Shown: positions 35,243-44,278 of the stretch, in pieces
Numbering within the stretch: the first letter of the stretch is position 1
Layout of the letters: the number at the start of each line of letters is the position of its first letter
From: Aureliella sp046290675
Lineage (GTDB): Bacteria > Planctomycetota > Planctomycetia > Pirellulales > Pirellulaceae
NCBI GenBank assembly: GCA_046290675.1
Contig: JBKAHA010000011.1
Span: forward strand, 124,001-188,000
Length of the DNA stretch: 64,000 nt
Direction: 5' to 3'
Notes under the pieces: model-generated
Told to the model about the DNA's origin: nothing
Databases searched by the model: none
Seen by the model: only the letters and a program-made list of their open reading frames with translations
Made by a program: the position numbers and the translations under genes

Positions 35243-36745
35243 ATGACATCAACGTACAAACGCACTCGTTATCGTAGACAGCAGGGGAACCGCTCGGACG
35301 GATCGCAGGAACTTGTCCCAACATCGCTCCTGATTGCTTTCCTGATCTCAGGTTTGGCAGGCTGTCAGTCGCCAACGAACGAGAAAGCTGGCCCAAAAAA
35401 TGACTCGTCTGCGAATGGTCAAGACCGGACGGACTCTTCGCAGATCGAACTCGATTCCAAGCGTCCCAATTCGAATGAAGCAGCATCTAAAGATGAGGGG
35501 GGCTCCGAGGCTGGTCAGCAACGTTCAGGCGGCGTGTTTTTTGTTGAACCCAAGTTATATTCCACCCAACGATCTGCATTCTCGAAAAATTCATTAGGTG
35601 CTGTGGTGTCGGACGTCGTTTTGCTGCCAGCGGAAGTTGCCGATCACGATCATCCCTCTGTGTCTTCATTGGAGCGTTCTGGTTATGTTGGCGCGCAAGT
35701 TTGTGGCGAGTGCCATTCGCAGCGACTGGCTGATTACTCCCAAACCGCTCACTACAAGACGTCCGCTTTGGTAAACGCTGGAAACTTCTTGGGCGACGTG
35801 CGGCCAGGCCACAATCAACTGACGACCCGAAGCCCAAATCTGAGTTTTGAAATGTTTGAGGAGTCAGGTACTTTCTACCAGCGACTCATTCTGAATTCGG
35901 GTGGCGAGACACTGGGAGCCGATTTTTCAATGGATATTGCTACTGGGTCGGGCAAAACGGCACAGACATATTTGCGATGGGAAGGTGGGCGGCTCTATCA
36001 ACTGCATGCGACCTACGTTGTACCCGAGTCTCGATGGGTCAATAGTCCAGGATTCGACGATGGCGTGGCTAATTTTGCGAGACCGATTCACGCCGTCTGT
36101 CTTGAGTGTCACTCTACTTTCTTCCAACCGGTCGAAGGCACCGTGAATCAGTTTGACAAGCATGACTACTTGCTTGGGATTTCCTGTGAACGCTGCCATG
36201 GCCCAGGTAAAGACCACGTGCGTTTTCATCAGCATAATCCGGACTCCAAGATCGCGACGGATATTGTTCACCCGAGCAAGCTCGATCCAGAGCGAGAGAT
36301 CGAGATTTGCCAAGTCTGCCACGGTGGTTTGCCCAAAGCAATGAAACAACCCACGTTTTCCTTTCGTCCCGGAGATAAACTCGACGAATTCTACGAATAT
36401 GCGAATCTGAATCAGCAGGCCGATGGGATCCACACGAACACCCAGCTACCTCGTCTCCAGCAGAGCCGTTGTTTCCAAGAGAGCGAATCGATGACATGCA
36501 CCACTTGTCACAATCCTCATCGACATGAACGTGGTGACGTGCGATTATTTTCGGAGCGGTGCATCGAATGCCACGAACCTCAGCATTGCGGGAAGTTCGA
36601 CAAGCTCGGTCCAGCCATCGCTGACAATTGCATTGATTGCCATATGCCAAGCGTAGAACTTCAGGATATCACTTTTCATTCCAAGGACGGCAGCCAGTCA
36701 CCTTCGATTAAAGATCATTTCATTCGGGTGGTGGAGTCTCGCTAA
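35243..36745 (+). CDS. Multihaem c-type cytochrome lipoprotein (seven CxxCH)
   Basis: An ATG at 35243 with AGGAAG upstream is chosen, giving a signal with lipobox LAGC (Cys41). After a low-complexity acidic linker, the 500-residue protein has seven haem motifs: CGECH, CLECH, CERCH, CQVCH, CTTCH, CIECH and CIDCH. The YVGAQVCGECHSQRLADY block resembles cytochrome c554 and doubled CXXCH proteins. It is probably lipid-anchored and carries electrons in the periplasm or at the outer membrane. Partner redox enzymes are not evident. It converges on the CRTAC1 genes, which in other planctomycetes occur near such cytochromes. The ORF extends upstream to 35093, overlapping the hydrolase gene, but without a ribosome site. 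Confidence 0.88.
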   Translation: MTSTYKRTRYRRQQGNRSDGSQELVPTSLLIAFLISGLAGCQSPTNEKAGPKNDSSANGQDRTDSSQIELDSKRPNSNEAASKDEGGSEAGQQRSGGVFFVEPKLYSTQRSAFSKNSLGAVVSDVVLLPAEVADHDHPSVSSLERSGYVGAQVCGECHSQRLADYSQTAHYKTSALVNAGNFLGDVRPGHNQLTTRSPNLSFEMFEESGTFYQRLILNSGGETLGADFSMDIATGSGKTAQTYLRWEGGRLYQLHATYVVPESRWVNSPGFDDGVANFARPIHAVCLECHSTFFQPVEGTVNQFDKHDYLLGISCERCHGPGKDHVRFHQHNPDSKIATDIVHPSKLDPEREIEICQVCHGGLPKAMKQPTFSFRPGDKLDEFYEYANLNQQADGIHTNTQLPRLQQSRCFQESESMTCTTCHNPHRHERGDVRLFSERCIECHEPQHCGKFDKLGPAIADNCIDCHMPSVELQDITFHSKDGSQSPSIKDHFIRVVESR

Positions 36746-36811
36746 ATGATCTGGAGAAAACGAGCTGATGGGGCTTGGTGCAAAAACGACTTGAATGGAA
36801 CCTGAGACTGT

Positions 36812-36835
36812 GCGACAGGTGCGTCGGTCTGTCGC
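36812..36835. terminator. Candidate hairpin between convergent genes
   Basis: An inverted repeat with 7-base arms (GCGACAG and its complement) and a 10-base loop lies between the stop of the cytochrome gene and the stop of a CRTAC1 gene. There is no T-run on either side, so a terminator role is only a suggestion from position. Confidence 0.4.
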
Positions 36836-36841
36836 GCTGAG

Positions 36842-38503
36842 CTACTCTGGGGCGGGCGTGCCTTCACCTTGAATCAGCAGAACAGAACGATTGACTTCAA
36901 CTTGAAACCGCTCTTTGCTACCCCTGGGCCAGCAAACTTCGACGAAGTCGACGACATTGGAATCGGCCAACCCGAAGTGGACATCTCGCCCGTAGCTACT
37001 CTGGTAACCTCGCCCTGCGTGAACCTCTGCCACCATCTCCAGTCCCGATCGCAATGCGACTTTGACCAGCGAGCCAACGCCTGCTCGGTTATCTTCGAGG
37101 CCGCCGAGTCGCAGTTGCAACCAGTTGTTGGAACTGGCCGTCTCGTTTCGCAGGAGGTTTGGGCGTCCTCTGAAATTGACGATGACCGCATCGATGTCAC
37201 CATCGCCGTCCATATCTTCGAAGCAGGCCCCTCGACTGCTTGCGACTGGGGCCAAGCCCGGGCCTGCTTGTTGCGTTACGTCACTAAAGGTTCCGTCACG
37301 ATTTTCAAGAAGGTAGTTTCGTACCTGAACACTCGTTCGATCGTCAATGAACTGAATGTTGTCCATGAAGTGGCCGCAGGCAATGAACAGATCTTTGTCA
37401 CCATCGTTATCGAAATCCTGCGCGCCGATTCCCCAATTGACGTGAGCTACGAGGGAGCGATCGATGCGAGCCAATCGTGTTGCATCTTCAAAGACCCCAC
37501 CGAGGTTCTGATAAAGAACGGGCATCTCATCCTGATAGGTCGTCGAAAAAAGATCGATCCATCCGTCCGAATTGAAGTCGAGCGGTTCTATACCCATGTT
37601 TCCATTCGGCTTGCCAGACTGGTCATAGGCAACTCCCATGATCACGGCTTCTTCACTGAACTGACCATGGCCATCATTGATCCACAAAAAATTGGGACGG
37701 CTATCATTGGCAACGAAAAAATCGATGTCTCCGTCTCGATCGACGTCGCTGCCGAGGACTCCCATTCCCGTTGAGGCAAATTCCAGCACCCCAGCACTCT
37801 GGCTGATATCTGTGAAGGTACCATCGCCATTGTTTCGATAGAGGCGATCGTATTCTGCTGGATAGTCGTGTGGACCAGGATGGAACTGGTGCGAGCCAAT
37901 CATTCGGATGCGATGTTGGTCGAATGAATACTTGATGTAGTTGGCAGCATAAAGATCTAGATCTCCATCGCGATCGATATCCGCAAAACAGGCCCCTGCC
38001 CCAAAGCGATCGCAGGAAAGTCCCGTCTCCTGGGTTGCTTTGGTGAATGTTCCGTCGCCGTTGTTTACGAAGAAAACATTGTCTCCGAAATTGGCAATAT
38101 AGATATCTTCGTCACCATCCTGATCGTAATCAGCGCAGGCGACTCCTAGACTGTAGCCCGTATCTCCAACTCCCGCATTCTCTGTTACATCAGTGAACGT
38201 CCAGTCGCCATTGTTGCGAAACAAACGATTTCTCGGCTGCCGCCGGAGTTCTGACCCTGGAAGCGGTGCACCGTTTAGAAAGTAGATGTCAGGCAGGTCG
38301 TCTCCGTCAAAATCAATCAAGGCCATCCCGGTGGAGAGCGTTTCAACAATAAACCTCTGTCCGCTTGACCCGTCTTGATGGACAAAGTCGATTCCGGATC
38401 CATCCGAAACCTCCTGAAACAACATTTGTGTTTGCGAAAGAGCCAGTGAACTGAGCAGCAAATACTGCAGGCTGACGCACAGAATCGTTGATGCGATTTT
38501 CAT
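36842..38503 (-). CDS. CRTAC1-family FG-GAP/VCBS repeat protein with ASPIC/UnbV tail
   Basis: The 553-residue protein has a signal peptide (ends LALSQ) and at least seven calcium-binding-like repeats of the DxDGDxxDIY type, such as DYDQDGDEDIYIAN and DIDRDGDLDLYAAN, which should form an integrin-like beta propeller. The last 80 residues carry the ASPIC/UnbV domain with GRGYQSSYGRDVHFGLA. The family's biochemical role is unknown; members are exported and probably bind Ca and protein or glycan partners. It overlaps the upstream CRTAC1 gene by 4 bases. The two are diverged duplicates, as the repeat spacing and tail match while the sequences differ. Confidence 0.92.
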   Translation of the reverse strand: MKIASTILCVSLQYLLLSSLALSQTQMLFQEVSDGSGIDFVHQDGSSGQRFIVETLSTGMALIDFDGDDLPDIYFLNGAPLPGSELRRQPRNRLFRNNGDWTFTDVTENAGVGDTGYSLGVACADYDQDGDEDIYIANFGDNVFFVNNGDGTFTKATQETGLSCDRFGAGACFADIDRDGDLDLYAANYIKYSFDQHRIRMIGSHQFHPGPHDYPAEYDRLYRNNGDGTFTDISQSAGVLEFASTGMGVLGSDVDRDGDIDFFVANDSRPNFLWINDGHGQFSEEAVIMGVAYDQSGKPNGNMGIEPLDFNSDGWIDLFSTTYQDEMPVLYQNLGGVFEDATRLARIDRSLVAHVNWGIGAQDFDNDGDKDLFIACGHFMDNIQFIDDRTSVQVRNYLLENRDGTFSDVTQQAGPGLAPVASSRGACFEDMDGDGDIDAVIVNFRGRPNLLRNETASSNNWLQLRLGGLEDNRAGVGSLVKVALRSGLEMVAEVHAGRGYQSSYGRDVHFGLADSNVVDFVEVCWPRGSKERFQVEVNRSVLLIQGEGTPAPE

Positions 38504-40269
38504 TCTTGGTCTTGCGTCTCGACGATGGTTAGAATCTGATCGATTTCAACGTTGCGGAGCTTTTGCTTTCGTCGACCAAACCAGTTGATTTCGATCTGTT
38601 CGACGGATTGGGCATTTCCGAGTCCGAAATGCAGTCGCGTTCCGTAGTGGCTTTGATAGCCTCTGCCACTGCAAACCACCTGTACCTGTTGGACGCTGCC
38701 CGTCGAAACGAGTACTTCCGAGCCAATCCCGTCCCGGTTGCCTGTCACCCCTACCAGGCGGATCTCAAGCCAATGATTCTCATGCACGGTTTGGTTCTCG
38801 AGGTATTGGGACTCCGCACCGCAATTCAGAATTACACAGTCGACATCGCCGTCGTTGTCCAGATCTTCGAACGCTGCCCCGCGACTGCTCTCCGTGTGCT
38901 TTAGCGCCAGCCCGGCCTCGGCCGAAGCGTCACGAAACTGATTCCCTTCATTTTCCATGACGCAATTTTCTACTTTGTAATCTGTCTTGGGTTCAATCTC
39001 CTTTGCATTTTCCAGTATGTGGCCGACGCAGATGAAAATATCACGGTCCCTATCACAGTCGAAATCCACCATCCCGATTCCCCAAGTCACGTGAGGAAAA
39101 ACAGCCGTACCAGCTTTGGTGAGACGAGTGACGTCAGAGAACAAGCCGAGCCCAAGGTTGCGGTATTGAATAGGAAGTTGCGCTGCATAGTCCGTCACAA
39201 ACAAATCCTGTAAACCGTCTCCATCCAAATCTCCTAGTTCGACTCCCATGTTTCCATTGGGCAAGCCTCGGAGATCGTAGGCGAGGCCAGCGAGTAACGC
39301 GTCCTCGACGAATTTGCCATTCCCCTCATTGCGATATAACAGGTTGGGTTCTCCGTCACAAACTACAAGGATGTCCGGCAGGCCATCTTCAGTCAGGTCA
39401 CTTGCGACGACTCCCATGCTGGGGCCCGCGACGGCAGCGATTCCACTACTTCTGCTAATGTCCGAAAACGTTCCATCGCCGTTGTTGAGAAACAAGGTGT
39501 CGGGCGCCGCTGGAAAGTCCTTGGGGCCGGGTGAGTAAGGGAAAGCGCTGGGTGCCAGTTTATGGTGGCGTTCAAATGAGAACTCGACATAGTTGGCAGA
39601 GAACAGATCAAGGTCGCCATCTGAGTCAATGTCGAGGAAATTAGCTCCGGCACCAAACTTGTTTCCGTCGGCGACTGCCACCGATTCCGTAATGTCGGAA
39701 AAAGTCCCATCACCATTATTGCGCAACAACTGATTTGGACCGTAGTTGTTGATATACAGGTCTTGGAATCCGTCGTTATCAAAATCAGCTGCGGTCACGC
39801 CAAGTCCATAACCCGATTCCGCAATTCGCGACTCGACGAGACTTTCACGGAAGGTTCCGTCTTGCAAATTTAGAAACAGGTGATCTTGCGGCTGCAGGTT
39901 GGGATTCGAGTTTGGCAGCGGCATCCCAGGCAGCGGCAGCCCATTCAGGAAATACACATCAGCGAACCCATCGTTGTTGGCGTCGAAAATACAGACTCCC
40001 GCGCCCATGAACTCAACCAGATAGCCTTCCCCGCTTGCCCCATTTTCGTGTTTAAATTTCAGATTCGATTTTTCCGTTGCGTCTACAAAATAGATGTTGT
40101 CCTCTGCCTTTAAGACGGCGTCGGACCTGGACCCGATATTGGGCAGTGGTAGCAGCAATAACAGAACAGCCATTCGCCCGATTGCCCCTGATCCCAAGAG
40201 GATGTAGCGAGAAACCATCTTGCAGTGATTGGGGATGCACTTCATTTCTTGACGGCCTGGTGTGGGCAT
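38500..40269 (-). CDS. CRTAC1-family FG-GAP/VCBS repeat protein with ASPIC/UnbV tail
   Basis: The 589-residue protein has the same layout as its neighbour: an N-terminal hydrophobic signal, several DFDNDGFQDLYINNYG-like repeats, and a C-terminal ASPIC/UnbV domain with GRGYQSHYGTRLHFGLG. The start is uncertain. ATG 40269 has AGGGGC about 10 bases upstream, while ATG 40245 would give a shorter N-terminus. It lies 112 bases downstream of a TPR gene and overlaps the next CRTAC1 gene by 4 bases, so TPR-CRTAC1-CRTAC1 is probably one transcription unit. A 6-base palindrome with a 3-base loop (40306-40320) sits in the gap and is too small to call. Confidence 0.92.
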   Translation of the reverse strand: MPTPGRQEMKCIPNHCKMVSRYILLGSGAIGRMAVLLLLLPLPNIGSRSDAVLKAEDNIYFVDATEKSNLKFKHENGASGEGYLVEFMGAGVCIFDANNDGFADVYFLNGLPLPGMPLPNSNPNLQPQDHLFLNLQDGTFRESLVESRIAESGYGLGVTAADFDNDGFQDLYINNYGPNQLLRNNGDGTFSDITESVAVADGNKFGAGANFLDIDSDGDLDLFSANYVEFSFERHHKLAPSAFPYSPGPKDFPAAPDTLFLNNGDGTFSDISRSSGIAAVAGPSMGVVASDLTEDGLPDILVVCDGEPNLLYRNEGNGKFVEDALLAGLAYDLRGLPNGNMGVELGDLDGDGLQDLFVTDYAAQLPIQYRNLGLGLFSDVTRLTKAGTAVFPHVTWGIGMVDFDCDRDRDIFICVGHILENAKEIEPKTDYKVENCVMENEGNQFRDASAEAGLALKHTESSRGAAFEDLDNDGDVDCVILNCGAESQYLENQTVHENHWLEIRLVGVTGNRDGIGSEVLVSTGSVQQVQVVCSGRGYQSHYGTRLHFGLGNAQSVEQIEINWFGRRKQKLRNVEIDQILTIVETQDQE

Positions 40270-40381
40270 TCACAAAAGCCCCTAGAAATAAGGCAGTAGA
40301 AAGGGACTGTCATCGACAGTATCGACTCTGCAGGTTGCTAAGGTTGACGCAGCATTGATCTTCAGACAGTGCCGTTGCGGT

Positions 40382-41800
40382 TTACTTTGGTAGTGCCGAT
40401 GACTCTTGGCCTCTTGCCAGCGAGGCCTGCGCGGCGGTCACATCCCCGCAGGCTTCGTGTGTAGTCGCCAACAAATGATAGGTTTCCCGATTCGGATTCC
40501 GCTCGACCACCAAAGCAGCGTATTTTCTTGCTTCTTGTGGACGGTTCAAAACGAGATAAATCTTCGCCAAGGAGGTCTGGATAAGGATGCCGTCTGGATC
40601 TTCGGCTTCGGCCTGCTTCAAGATTCTTTCCGCCCCTTCGCCGTCCTTGAGTTGCATGCAGGTCGAGGCAAGATTAACGGCGTGAACGAGACTGTCCGGT
40701 TCGAATTCAATCTGCCGTTCGATCACGGACTTGAGACTTCGGTAACGCATCTGTCGCGTTAAGATCATTTGTAAGCCTTTATAGCCGAGCAGGTTCGACG
40801 GGTTCAGCGAAAGCCCCCTTAGGTAGAGCTTCTCGGCTTGGGCCAATTCCGCATTCTTTTCCCATAGACTTCCAGCCGAGATGAAGATGCCTGAAGCAAT
40901 TCTCCTTAGTGCGGCGTCGTAATCTTCTTGGAAGCGGTCTTCGTTCGTCGCCACAGACTTCTTCAGCGCCTGAATCTCTTCTCTGAGTTGCCTGGCACTC
41001 TCCCTTTCGCCTTTTCTAACCAGTACGTTAGTCAACGCAACCAAGGCGGCTTCGGACTTGCCCCGTAACTTGATGGTCCTCTCTATGGACACTTGCGCGG
41101 CATCGTAATCCCCGGTTTGAGTCTTGATCCGACCGTGGATCATTAAGAGTTGGTCATCGTCGGGGAATTCGTTCATGCCTGATTCAACGGCTTCAAGAGC
41201 TTGCTCAAGCTGTCCCAAGTTCTCGTGGCACTCTGCCATTTGCAGACTCAACTCAGGGGACTTGCCGCCTAGTTCCGACGCCTTCTGCAGAACTTCCAAT
41301 GCCTCTGCGTCTTGCCCCTTCTTCGCTAGCATCGAAGCAAAGCCCAGGTAGGGCCCTAGATATTGCGGTGATAGACCAATCGACTTTTGCCAACACTCCT
41401 CAGCTCGTTCTGATTGCTTTAACTCACTGAATATCTGGCCGGCGAAATGCCAGCTACCAGCATCAGTGGGGAAACGTCCTATGAGCGTTTCGGCGAGTTC
41501 CGTTAGCTCATTTTGCAGAGTTTCTACATCGAAAGACTCAGGTTCAACTGGCAGATCGATCAACGAGGTTTCGCGGTCGCCCGACTGTGCGATGGCGATT
41601 GATTCTGCCGCTGAGGGAGTTGGCTGGTTCAGGTTGCCTGGTTCGGTGTCGGACAGAAGCAACTCATCATCGTCCATAGGAGTCATCCACACCACGGTGA
41701 GAATGACCAAAAACGCGATAAAGGCTGCAGCCAGGGCGACTCTGTGCCAACGAATCTTGGCTCCGGCCGGTCTTGGTTTGTTGACTCGTTTTTGTCGCAT
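40382..41800 (-). CDS. Membrane-anchored TPR protein preceding CRTAC1 genes
   Basis: The ATG at 41800 gives a 472-residue protein with a basic N-terminus (MRQKRVNKPRPAGAK), one membrane helix (about 22-42), an acidic linker and then TPR repeats, for example ALEVLQKASELGGKSPELSLQMAECHENLG, up to the C-terminus. Topology is probably N-in, with the repeats in the periplasm. The frame is open upstream to a TTG at 41896, so a longer N-terminus cannot be excluded. It heads the TPR-CRTAC1-CRTAC1 unit and resembles the TPR gene at 46716 in layout, which also precedes a CRTAC1 gene. A scaffold role for exported CRTAC1 proteins is inferred from this pairing. Confidence 0.82.
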   Translation of the reverse strand: MRQKRVNKPRPAGAKIRWHRVALAAAFIAFLVILTVVWMTPMDDDELLLSDTEPGNLNQPTPSAAESIAIAQSGDRETSLIDLPVEPESFDVETLQNELTELAETLIGRFPTDAGSWHFAGQIFSELKQSERAEECWQKSIGLSPQYLGPYLGFASMLAKKGQDAEALEVLQKASELGGKSPELSLQMAECHENLGQLEQALEAVESGMNEFPDDDQLLMIHGRIKTQTGDYDAAQVSIERTIKLRGKSEAALVALTNVLVRKGERESARQLREEIQALKKSVATNEDRFQEDYDAALRRIASGIFISAGSLWEKNAELAQAEKLYLRGLSLNPSNLLGYKGLQMILTRQMRYRSLKSVIERQIEFEPDSLVHAVNLASTCMQLKDGEGAERILKQAEAEDPDGILIQTSLAKIYLVLNRPQEARKYAALVVERNPNRETYHLLATTHEACGDVTAAQASLARGQESSALPK

Positions 41801-42143
41801 GAGAGAGAGCCATTCTTTCAAGTCAAGCCCATCGTCGATCTGGGAAGACGACCACCATATCCGGCCGATCCAAAGTAAGTGATCGGCGCACGGCAATTGT
41901 GATGCAACAGCGAATCGGGGCCAAGCCTGACTAACCTGAATCGGATCTCAGTTCCCCAGCTGGTCCCGTGCCGGTCGAACTGAGGTGGAACGCTATGCTA
42001 ACAGCGGAAAAAAGATTCGTCGCAGGGCTGTGTTGACGGCTTTTGTCGTTTCAACCGCAAATTGAGAGTGTCTGTGGAGACTCAAGCGGAGCCCGGAATC
42101 TTCCAAGCTCCGCCCGGCGAATTCAAGAGCATTGCAACGCGGG
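41801..42143. other. 343-base gap without a supported gene
   Basis: This lies between the small lipoprotein gene and the TPR gene, both - strand, so it should hold the TPR promoter. An imperfect hairpin with 7-base arms (GCGGAGC at 42086-42092 and its complement at 42107-42113, 14-base loop) may end the lipoprotein transcript. The frame of the TPR gene stays open to 41896. I see no other gene or repeat. Confidence 0.5.
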
Positions 42144-42650
42144 CTATTTGCTTTGCATTTCGAAGTCGATTGTCTGGGACGCCCCCTCGACCAACGCCTT
42201 GAGTTCGCTTCCGGAGTTGTATTTCTCCGGGATGCCACCCGACTTTTTCTTGGGCGCTTTGTAGTTCTTGCTCTGGTTCCCGCCCGACATCATCTCTTGG
42301 TACTTAGCGATGTATTCAGGGGAGCCTGGCTCTAAACCGGCCATCGGATCCGCCCCATCTGGTACTGCGGCCTTCGCCCTTTCTTTGATTTTCACCGAGT
42401 AGGCGCCAGGCGGCACACCGACACCTAAACTGCAGGCAACGGTGTATTTCCCAGAGCTATCGGTGGAGCCAACGGATGTAGGTCCCTCGCCAGTATCCGG
42501 AACGAATGAAACGATAGCGTCAGCGACTGGCTTGCCATCCAAAGTTACCGTCCCTGAGACTTTCGTAAGATTTGAGCCACCGCAACCACATAACAAAATG
42601 CAATTCAGGGCAACGATTCCAATTGCAGAACGCAACACGACAAAATCCAA
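42144..42650 (-). CDS. Small lipoprotein with carboxypeptidase-regulatory-like domain
   Basis: The product (168 residues if TTG 42650 is used) has a hydrophobic signal with lipobox LCGC (Cys23) and one beta-sandwich domain beginning KVSGTVTLDGKPVADAIVSF, with GPTSVGSTDSSGKYTV and VPPGAYSVKI. The C-terminal 60 residues are Lys/Gly/Ser-rich (KAPKKKSGG) with EYNSGSELKALVEG-type features. Such lipoproteins recur directly downstream of DUF1559 genes in planctomycetes, as here. No ATG is available near the lipobox; GTG 42638 is the other candidate. A strong hairpin lies 31 bases before the start. It probably sits at the outer membrane and assists a pseudopilus-like structure, but this is inference. 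Confidence 0.75.
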   Translation of the reverse strand: MDFVVLRSAIGIVALNCILLCGCGGSNLTKVSGTVTLDGKPVADAIVSFVPDTGEGPTSVGSTDSSGKYTVACSLGVGVPPGAYSVKIKERAKAAVPDGADPMAGLEPGSPEYIAKYQEMMSGGNQSKNYKAPKKKSGGIPEKYNSGSELKALVEGASQTIDFEMQSK

Positions 42651-42680
42651 TTGAACAGAGGTGATTCCATCAACAACAAA

Positions 42681-42707
42681 TCGGCGGCGTCCGCTGGACG
42701 CCGCCGA
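42681..42707 (-). terminator. Strong hairpin terminator/attenuator between DUF1559 and lipoprotein genes
   Basis: A perfect 12-base stem (TCGGCGGCGTCC and its complement) with a 3-base loop is followed on the - strand by TTTGTTGTTG. It has the form of an intrinsic terminator for the DUF1559 transcript. As the lipoprotein start is only 31 bases further on, partial read-through would set the ratio of the two products. Confidence 0.8.
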
Positions 42708-42765
42708 GCACAATACGATCCGACCGCTCTCGGCTCGTAGATTATCAAATGAATTGCAGCTGCAG

Positions 42766-43914
42766 CTATTGAGGCAGCTGCGCCACCTCACCCGAACCAC
42801 GACTCCCAAGGGCTCCCCAAACACCGTATGCGGAGCCGCCTTTGTAAATCTCTTGGAAACCGGGCATTTGCTGGACGTAGGTCGTATCGCCAGAGTCGAT
42901 ACTGTCGGAGATGAAATGAACAGAGCCGTCTCCCATCGCAACCATCGCTCCTCCGGTATGGAAGGAACTCGCAGAGCTCATTTCTTCGTTATCGTCGCCC
43001 CAGCCCCAAGCGCACGAGGGGGAGTTTGGGGGCAACATTGTGGTGAAGCCAACGAAGTAAGGACGCCCATCCCAAGCACGCCCCGTGTGTGGACGTTGCG
43101 GCTCGCGGAATGGAGCCGTCAATTGCCGTCGTCCGTTGACGGTGGTAACGCGTGCAAGACAATCAGCAGGCGCCCAGCCTCGCACCTCTTGAGCTACGCC
43201 ACCTAGGATATCGTTTCCGGCACCGCCACCGGCTCGTTCGCCGAGCATGACTGTGTTGGACGTCCCGTCGGTGATGCTCCCGATCGAAAGATAACGATTG
43301 ATTTGGAACATACCACGATTGTCGCGGCTACCCCATGCGTTCGGCGGGAAGTGGTTTTGGAAATACTGATCTCCCACGCAAACCTTGTAGTTCAGCAGGG
43401 AAGGGCTCTCGTTCCGATTGGATGGAGGCGGGTCAGAGGGACAAATGAAAGCCGAGATATCGACCGCCCAATTTTGCTGGTCTAATCCCCAGACCTTGGC
43501 GTCTGCGTCATCGTATGCCCAATCGACGCGACCCGCCCAAGGGCGAGGTAGACCAACTCCCGACGGACGAGCACGTGCCATCATGCGGTTGAACAATGGC
43601 CCTTGCTCAATGAATGGTAAAATCCCGATGGTGTAGGCATAGCGGGCCCATACATCTTGGCCGATGCCCGGTGCGCTATCGCTCAGGTTGCCGCCTAGGT
43701 GACCCAGCGCAGGAAACCTCTTATAAGCTGACTCGTAATTGTGCATCGCCAATCCAATTTGCTTCAGATTGTTCGAGCACTGCATTCGGCGAGCTGCTTC
43801 GCGTGCGGCCTGTACCGCCGGTAGCAACAAGCCAACCAAAATGCCAATGATGGCGATGACGACGAGTAGTTCCACGAGTGTGAAACCCCGCTGACGGCGT
43901 GAAAGCGCTTTCAT
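42766..43914 (-). CDS. DUF1559 protein with type IV pilin-like N-terminus
   Basis: The 382-residue protein starts with a prepilin signal, RRQRGFTLVELLVVIAIIGILVGLLLPAVQAAREAARRMQC, of which the GFTLVE site is cut and methylated by prepilin peptidase. The rest is the DUF1559 domain with NNLKQIGLAMHNYES near residue 55 and the C-terminal MGDGSVHFISDSID. Planctomycete genomes hold many of these proteins, which are predicted to form pseudopilin-like structures, perhaps for secretion or surface uptake. The role is not proven. It is the first gene of a two-gene unit with the small lipoprotein and has a 365-base region upstream. Confidence 0.94.
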   Translation of the reverse strand: MKALSRRQRGFTLVELLVVIAIIGILVGLLLPAVQAAREAARRMQCSNNLKQIGLAMHNYESAYKRFPALGHLGGNLSDSAPGIGQDVWARYAYTIGILPFIEQGPLFNRMMARARPSGVGLPRPWAGRVDWAYDDADAKVWGLDQQNWAVDISAFICPSDPPPSNRNESPSLLNYKVCVGDQYFQNHFPPNAWGSRDNRGMFQINRYLSIGSITDGTSNTVMLGERAGGGAGNDILGGVAQEVRGWAPADCLARVTTVNGRRQLTAPFREPQRPHTGRAWDGRPYFVGFTTMLPPNSPSCAWGWGDDNEEMSSASSFHTGGAMVAMGDGSVHFISDSIDSGDTTYVQQMPGFQEIYKGGSAYGVWGALGSRGSGEVAQLPQ

Positions 43915-44278
43915 ACGTCTCTCCGAGAGGAAGGTGGGTAAAAAAGTCTGAGGAATAGCAGCAAATTGACGGAAAATTCACTGTGAATTTACAAGGAGCT
44001 TGCAGGAAATGCAAGATTCACCCTCAATTAATGCCTTATCCGCTGCCCTAGATTGCCGATTCAGGGGCCAGGATGGCCATACCGGATGGCGAATCGGGGA
44101 GGTATTTGGGGCTCGTGCCAGAATGGATGAGGGGAAACGTTGGTTGGGTGACCTTTCTTGGTCAACTGTTGGTTTCAAACCCCAGGGAGAGAAAATCGTT
44201 TCGGCACAGCCGGAAAGCAACTCGAATCTCCCGGAGTGCCCGGAATTCGCAAGCGTTCTCCAAGACGAAAGGCGCCCA
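43915..44278. other. 364-base gap without a supported gene
   Basis: This region separates the DUF1559 gene start from the stop of a membrane protein gene, both - strand. It should hold the DUF1559 promoter and leader. A small hairpin (CTTGCA, 5-base loop, TGCAAG at 43999-44015) would lie in the leader. Open frames in the region lack ribosome sites and familiar motifs. Confidence 0.5.

Noticed and set aside
36869..37774. Long + strand frame antisense to a CRTAC1 gene (similar ones at 45775-46338)
   Set aside because: Regular Asp/Gly-rich repeats on the - strand leave the other strand free of stops; the - strand protein has clear motifs.
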